Shown one piece after another: positions 62,120 to 64,000 of a stretch of DNA of 64,000 nt. The stretch covers positions 2,703,277 through 2,767,276 of the forward strand of contig NZ_CP060395.1 of assembly GCF_015840335.1 (NCBI RefSeq), given 5' to 3'. A program made the position numbers and the translations under genes. The notes under the pieces were generated by a model. That model ran no database searches, was not told the DNA's origin, and saw only the letters and a list, made by a program, of their open reading frames with translations. Numbering within the stretch: the first letter of the stretch is position 1; every line of letters starts with the position of its first letter. Origin of the DNA: Synechococcus sp. CBW1108. GTDB lineage: Bacteria; Cyanobacteriota; Cyanobacteriia; PCC-6307; Cyanobiaceae.

Positions 62120-62868
62120 GGCAGGGTGGCCTCCAGCAGCTCATGCAGATAGGAGAGCGTTATCTGGCTGCCCTGGCAAGCGGGTCCCCGCAACACCTTT
62201 ACCTGGGGGCCCAGTTCACTTACCACTGCCCGGGCCCGGGCAAAACGCTCCGGAGCCTCAGCAGCGCCGTAGTGGCTGGCCGTGACCAGACAGGCCAATC
62301 CGGCCCCATCGGCGGCAGCCAGGCCATGGCCTGAATCCTCCAGGGCCAGCCCCCGCTCGGCGCCAAGCCCCAACTGCCGCAGGGCTAGCAGGTAGGCCTC
62401 GCAATCGGGTTTCTTGCGGGCCACATCTTCACCGCACACCCAGAAGCTGAAGCAGTCGGCCAGGCCGCCCAGAACGTGCTCAGAGAGGGCGGCGACGGCC
62501 CGGCGGCCGCTGGTGGTGACGATGACCTGGGCTACCCCGGCTGCAGCTGCCTCCCGGATCAGCTCGGCCACCCCAGGCCTGAGGCCCAGCTCGCCTGAGG
62601 CCAGAAGCGATGCGTAGTGCTCCTGCTTGCGGGCCTGCAGATCAGCTACCAGGGCAGGGTCGGCGGGGTGGCCCTGCCACTGCTGGAGGGCAACGGCGAG
62701 CCGTTCCTGACCGCCGCTGATGGCCAGTAGCTCGCCATAGCGAGCGCTATCCCAGTGCAGGGGCACACCTGCAGCGGCAAAAGCCCGGTTAAACGCCCGG
62801 CGATGGCCTTCCCTTTCGGTCTCAGCCAGGGTGCCATCCACATCCCATAACAGGGCCCCCAAGGCCAT
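62116..62868 (-). CDS. cbbY: CbbY-like HAD-IA phosphatase
   Basis: 250 residues. ALLWDVDGTLAETEREGHRRAFNRAFA (DxDGT nucleophile and CbbY-type ExxGHxxAFN), VIVTTSGRRAVAALSEHVLGG (motif II), KKPDCEAYLLALRQLG (Lys) and LALEDSGHGLAAADGAGL (motif IV) are conserved. CbbY dephosphorylates xylulose 1,5-bisphosphate, an inhibitor of RuBisCO. First gene of a set with ycf20 and glyK, all serving carbon fixation or repair. Confidence 0.85.
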   Translation of the reverse strand: MALGALLWDVDGTLAETEREGHRRAFNRAFAAAGVPLHWDSARYGELLAISGGQERLAVALQQWQGHPADPALVADLQARKQEHYASLLASGELGLRPGVAELIREAAAAGVAQVIVTTSGRRAVAALSEHVLGGLADCFSFWVCGEDVARKKPDCEAYLLALRQLGLGAERGLALEDSGHGLAAADGAGLACLVTASHYGAAEAPERFARARAVVSELGPQVKVLRGPACQGSQITLSYLHELLEATLP

Positions 62869-62931
62869 CGAGCCGAAACGCGTGACGAAGGCAGGTTAGG
62901 GGGAGTGCATGGCGGCGTCTTGGCCAGCACA

Positions 62932-64000
62932 ATGGCATCAACTTGGAAATTGTCGTTGCTGCCAGCCCTAGATGAGCAACGCTGGCATCTGCCTGCCCCG
63001 CTGGCCCCTGGATGTCTGAGCCAGGAGCCGGCTGCAAACCCCCTGCCTGAGGCCCTATTGGCGGTTCTGGGGCGACGGGGCTTCACCAGTCCAGGGCAGA
63101 TCGGGGCCCTGCTCGATCCGCCCGCCGCTCCGGCCGCCGGTCGCCACTTCGCCGATCTGGCCAAGGCCGTGGCCCGGCTCAAAAGGGCCTGCGGCCAGGG
63201 CGAGCAAGTGGCAATTTGCGGGGATTACGACGCCGACGGCATGACCAGCACGGCCCTGCTGGTGGGGGTGCTCCAAAGACTGGGAGCCCGGCCGATCGCC
63301 GCCATCCCCAGCCGCATGGATGACGGCTACGGCCTGAACGCCGCAATGGTCGAGCGCTTGGCCGAGCAGGGTGTGGCCCTGCTGGTGACGGTGGACAACG
63401 GCGTCTCGGCCCTCGAGGCCCTGGAGCGGGCCGAGGCCCTCGGCATCGAGGCGATCATCACCGACCACCACGCGATTCCAGATCCCCTGCCGCCCCACCT
63501 GGCCCTGCTCCATCCCCAGCGAACCCCGGCGGACTCCCCCTATCGGGGCCTGGCCGGGGTTGGCCTGGCCTACGTGCTCGCCTCGGCCCTTTGCAAGAGC
63601 CTGCGTCGGGCCGATGGCCTGAAGATTGCGCTCGACTTGTTCTGCATCGGCACCATCGCCGACATGGCGCCCCTGGTGGGGGTCAACCGGCGCTGGTTGA
63701 TCGATGGCTTGCCCGAACTGGGTCGCAGCCCCCTGGTCGGCCTGCAGGCTCTCCAACAGCTGGCGGGTCTCGACGATGGGCCCTTGAACGCCCAGGCGGT
63801 GGGCTTCCAGATCGCCCCTCGCATCAATGCCGTGGGCCGGCTGGGCGATCCCCAGCTGGTGGTGGAGCTCCTCACCACGGAGGATCCGGATCGGGCCCTG
63901 GCCCTGGCCCGCGAGTGTGAAGCCCTCAACCGGCAACGACGCGAGCTCTGCAGCGCCATTGAGGCCGAGGCCCTGGCCCTGCTGGAGGCAGATGGTCCAC
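62932..64000 (+). CDS. recJ: Single-stranded-DNA-specific exonuclease RecJ (partial, runs off the right edge)
   Basis: 356 codons are visible from ATG 62932. The DHH phosphoesterase motifs are present: VAICGDYDADGMTSTALLVG, VTVDNGVSALEALERA, IIITDHHAIPDPLPP, GLAGVGLAYVLASAL, and LFCIGTIADMAPLVGVNR, with QIAPRINAVGRLGDP next. RecJ degrades 5' single strands in recombination and repair. Earlier ATG at 62909 is out of frame. The DHHA1 and OB domains lie beyond the window. Confidence 0.92.
   Translation, partial: MASTWKLSLLPALDEQRWHLPAPLAPGCLSQEPAANPLPEALLAVLGRRGFTSPGQIGALLDPPAAPAAGRHFADLAKAVARLKRACGQGEQVAICGDYDADGMTSTALLVGVLQRLGARPIAAIPSRMDDGYGLNAAMVERLAEQGVALLVTVDNGVSALEALERAEALGIEAIITDHHAIPDPLPPHLALLHPQRTPADSPYRGLAGVGLAYVLASALCKSLRRADGLKIALDLFCIGTIADMAPLVGVNRRWLIDGLPELGRSPLVGLQALQQLAGLDDGPLNAQAVGFQIAPRINAVGRLGDPQLVVELLTTEDPDRALALARECEALNRQRRELCSAIEAEALALLEADGP

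Noticed and set aside
1-64000. tRNA, rRNA, CRISPR array, prophage or replication origin
   Set aside because: No cloverleaf, rRNA-like, repeat-spacer, integrase or DnaA-box pattern was seen while reading the intergenic spaces.

Overview
The window reads as chromosomal DNA of a GC-rich unicellular cyanobacterium of the Synechococcus/Cyanobium type. Supporting genes are a phosphoribulokinase, a class II fructose-bisphosphate aldolase, D-glycerate 3-kinase, LpxD, a Ycf20 (DUF565) protein, the cyanobacterial families DUF3685 and DUF3727, a thylakoid-type thioredoxin-like factor, and a cyanobacterial VPGPLPLL-type C-terminal sorting motif. Many starts are GTG or TTG and many neighbouring genes overlap by ATGA or GTGA. 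No rRNA, tRNA or CRISPR array was seen. This placement is inference from gene content.

Layout. 1-5243 (minus): a four-gene, fully overlapping carbohydrate operon of GH130-like protein, glycosyltransferase fused to a helical glycosidase-like domain, Gfo/Idh/MocA oxidoreductase and a second GH130 protein that leaves the window. 5463-13851: signalling and envelope genes (CHASE-PAS-GGDEF cyclase, CBS protein, PgsA, a GluR0-like receptor channel with an unusual pore, an L,D-transpeptidase-like lipoprotein, beta-carbonic anhydrase). 13970-27043: an accessory stretch with a decayed VapBC pair, SelO, a voltage-gated K+ channel, three small monooxygenase-like proteins, a sugar-binding protein and two insertion sequences. 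One IS sits exactly at the 5' end of a small gene. The other splits an outer-membrane beta-barrel gene with a clean CTAG duplication.

27051-33197: housekeeping genes, including HisA, whose frame is open into an upstream Trp-rich domain, a Fur-type regulator, and FumC. 33230-34610: a scar with a frameshifted secreted protein between two copies of the 5' end of a desaturase gene. 34558-37782: desaturase, alpha/beta hydrolase and GlnT-like synthetase in overlapping order. 39271-52297: a long plus-strand run (CofE-like, GNAT, RuvX, DUF3727, YqeG, ProB, LpxD, LeuB, PRK, PilD, AccD, oxidoreductase, aldolase), closed by a strong terminator. 52394-64000: CsgG-like, UPF0182, ThrC plus a MoaD-like carrier, a bicupin, an FtsH-like protease, L32, a minus-strand HAD/Ycf20/GlyK operon, and the 5' part of recJ.

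The strongest leads for something new are the GH130/GT4 operon at the left edge, the Trp-rich-HisA in-frame junction, the GluR0-like channel with a TTGPG pore, and the duplicated desaturase 5' end bracketing a homopolymer-frameshifted sorting-motif protein.
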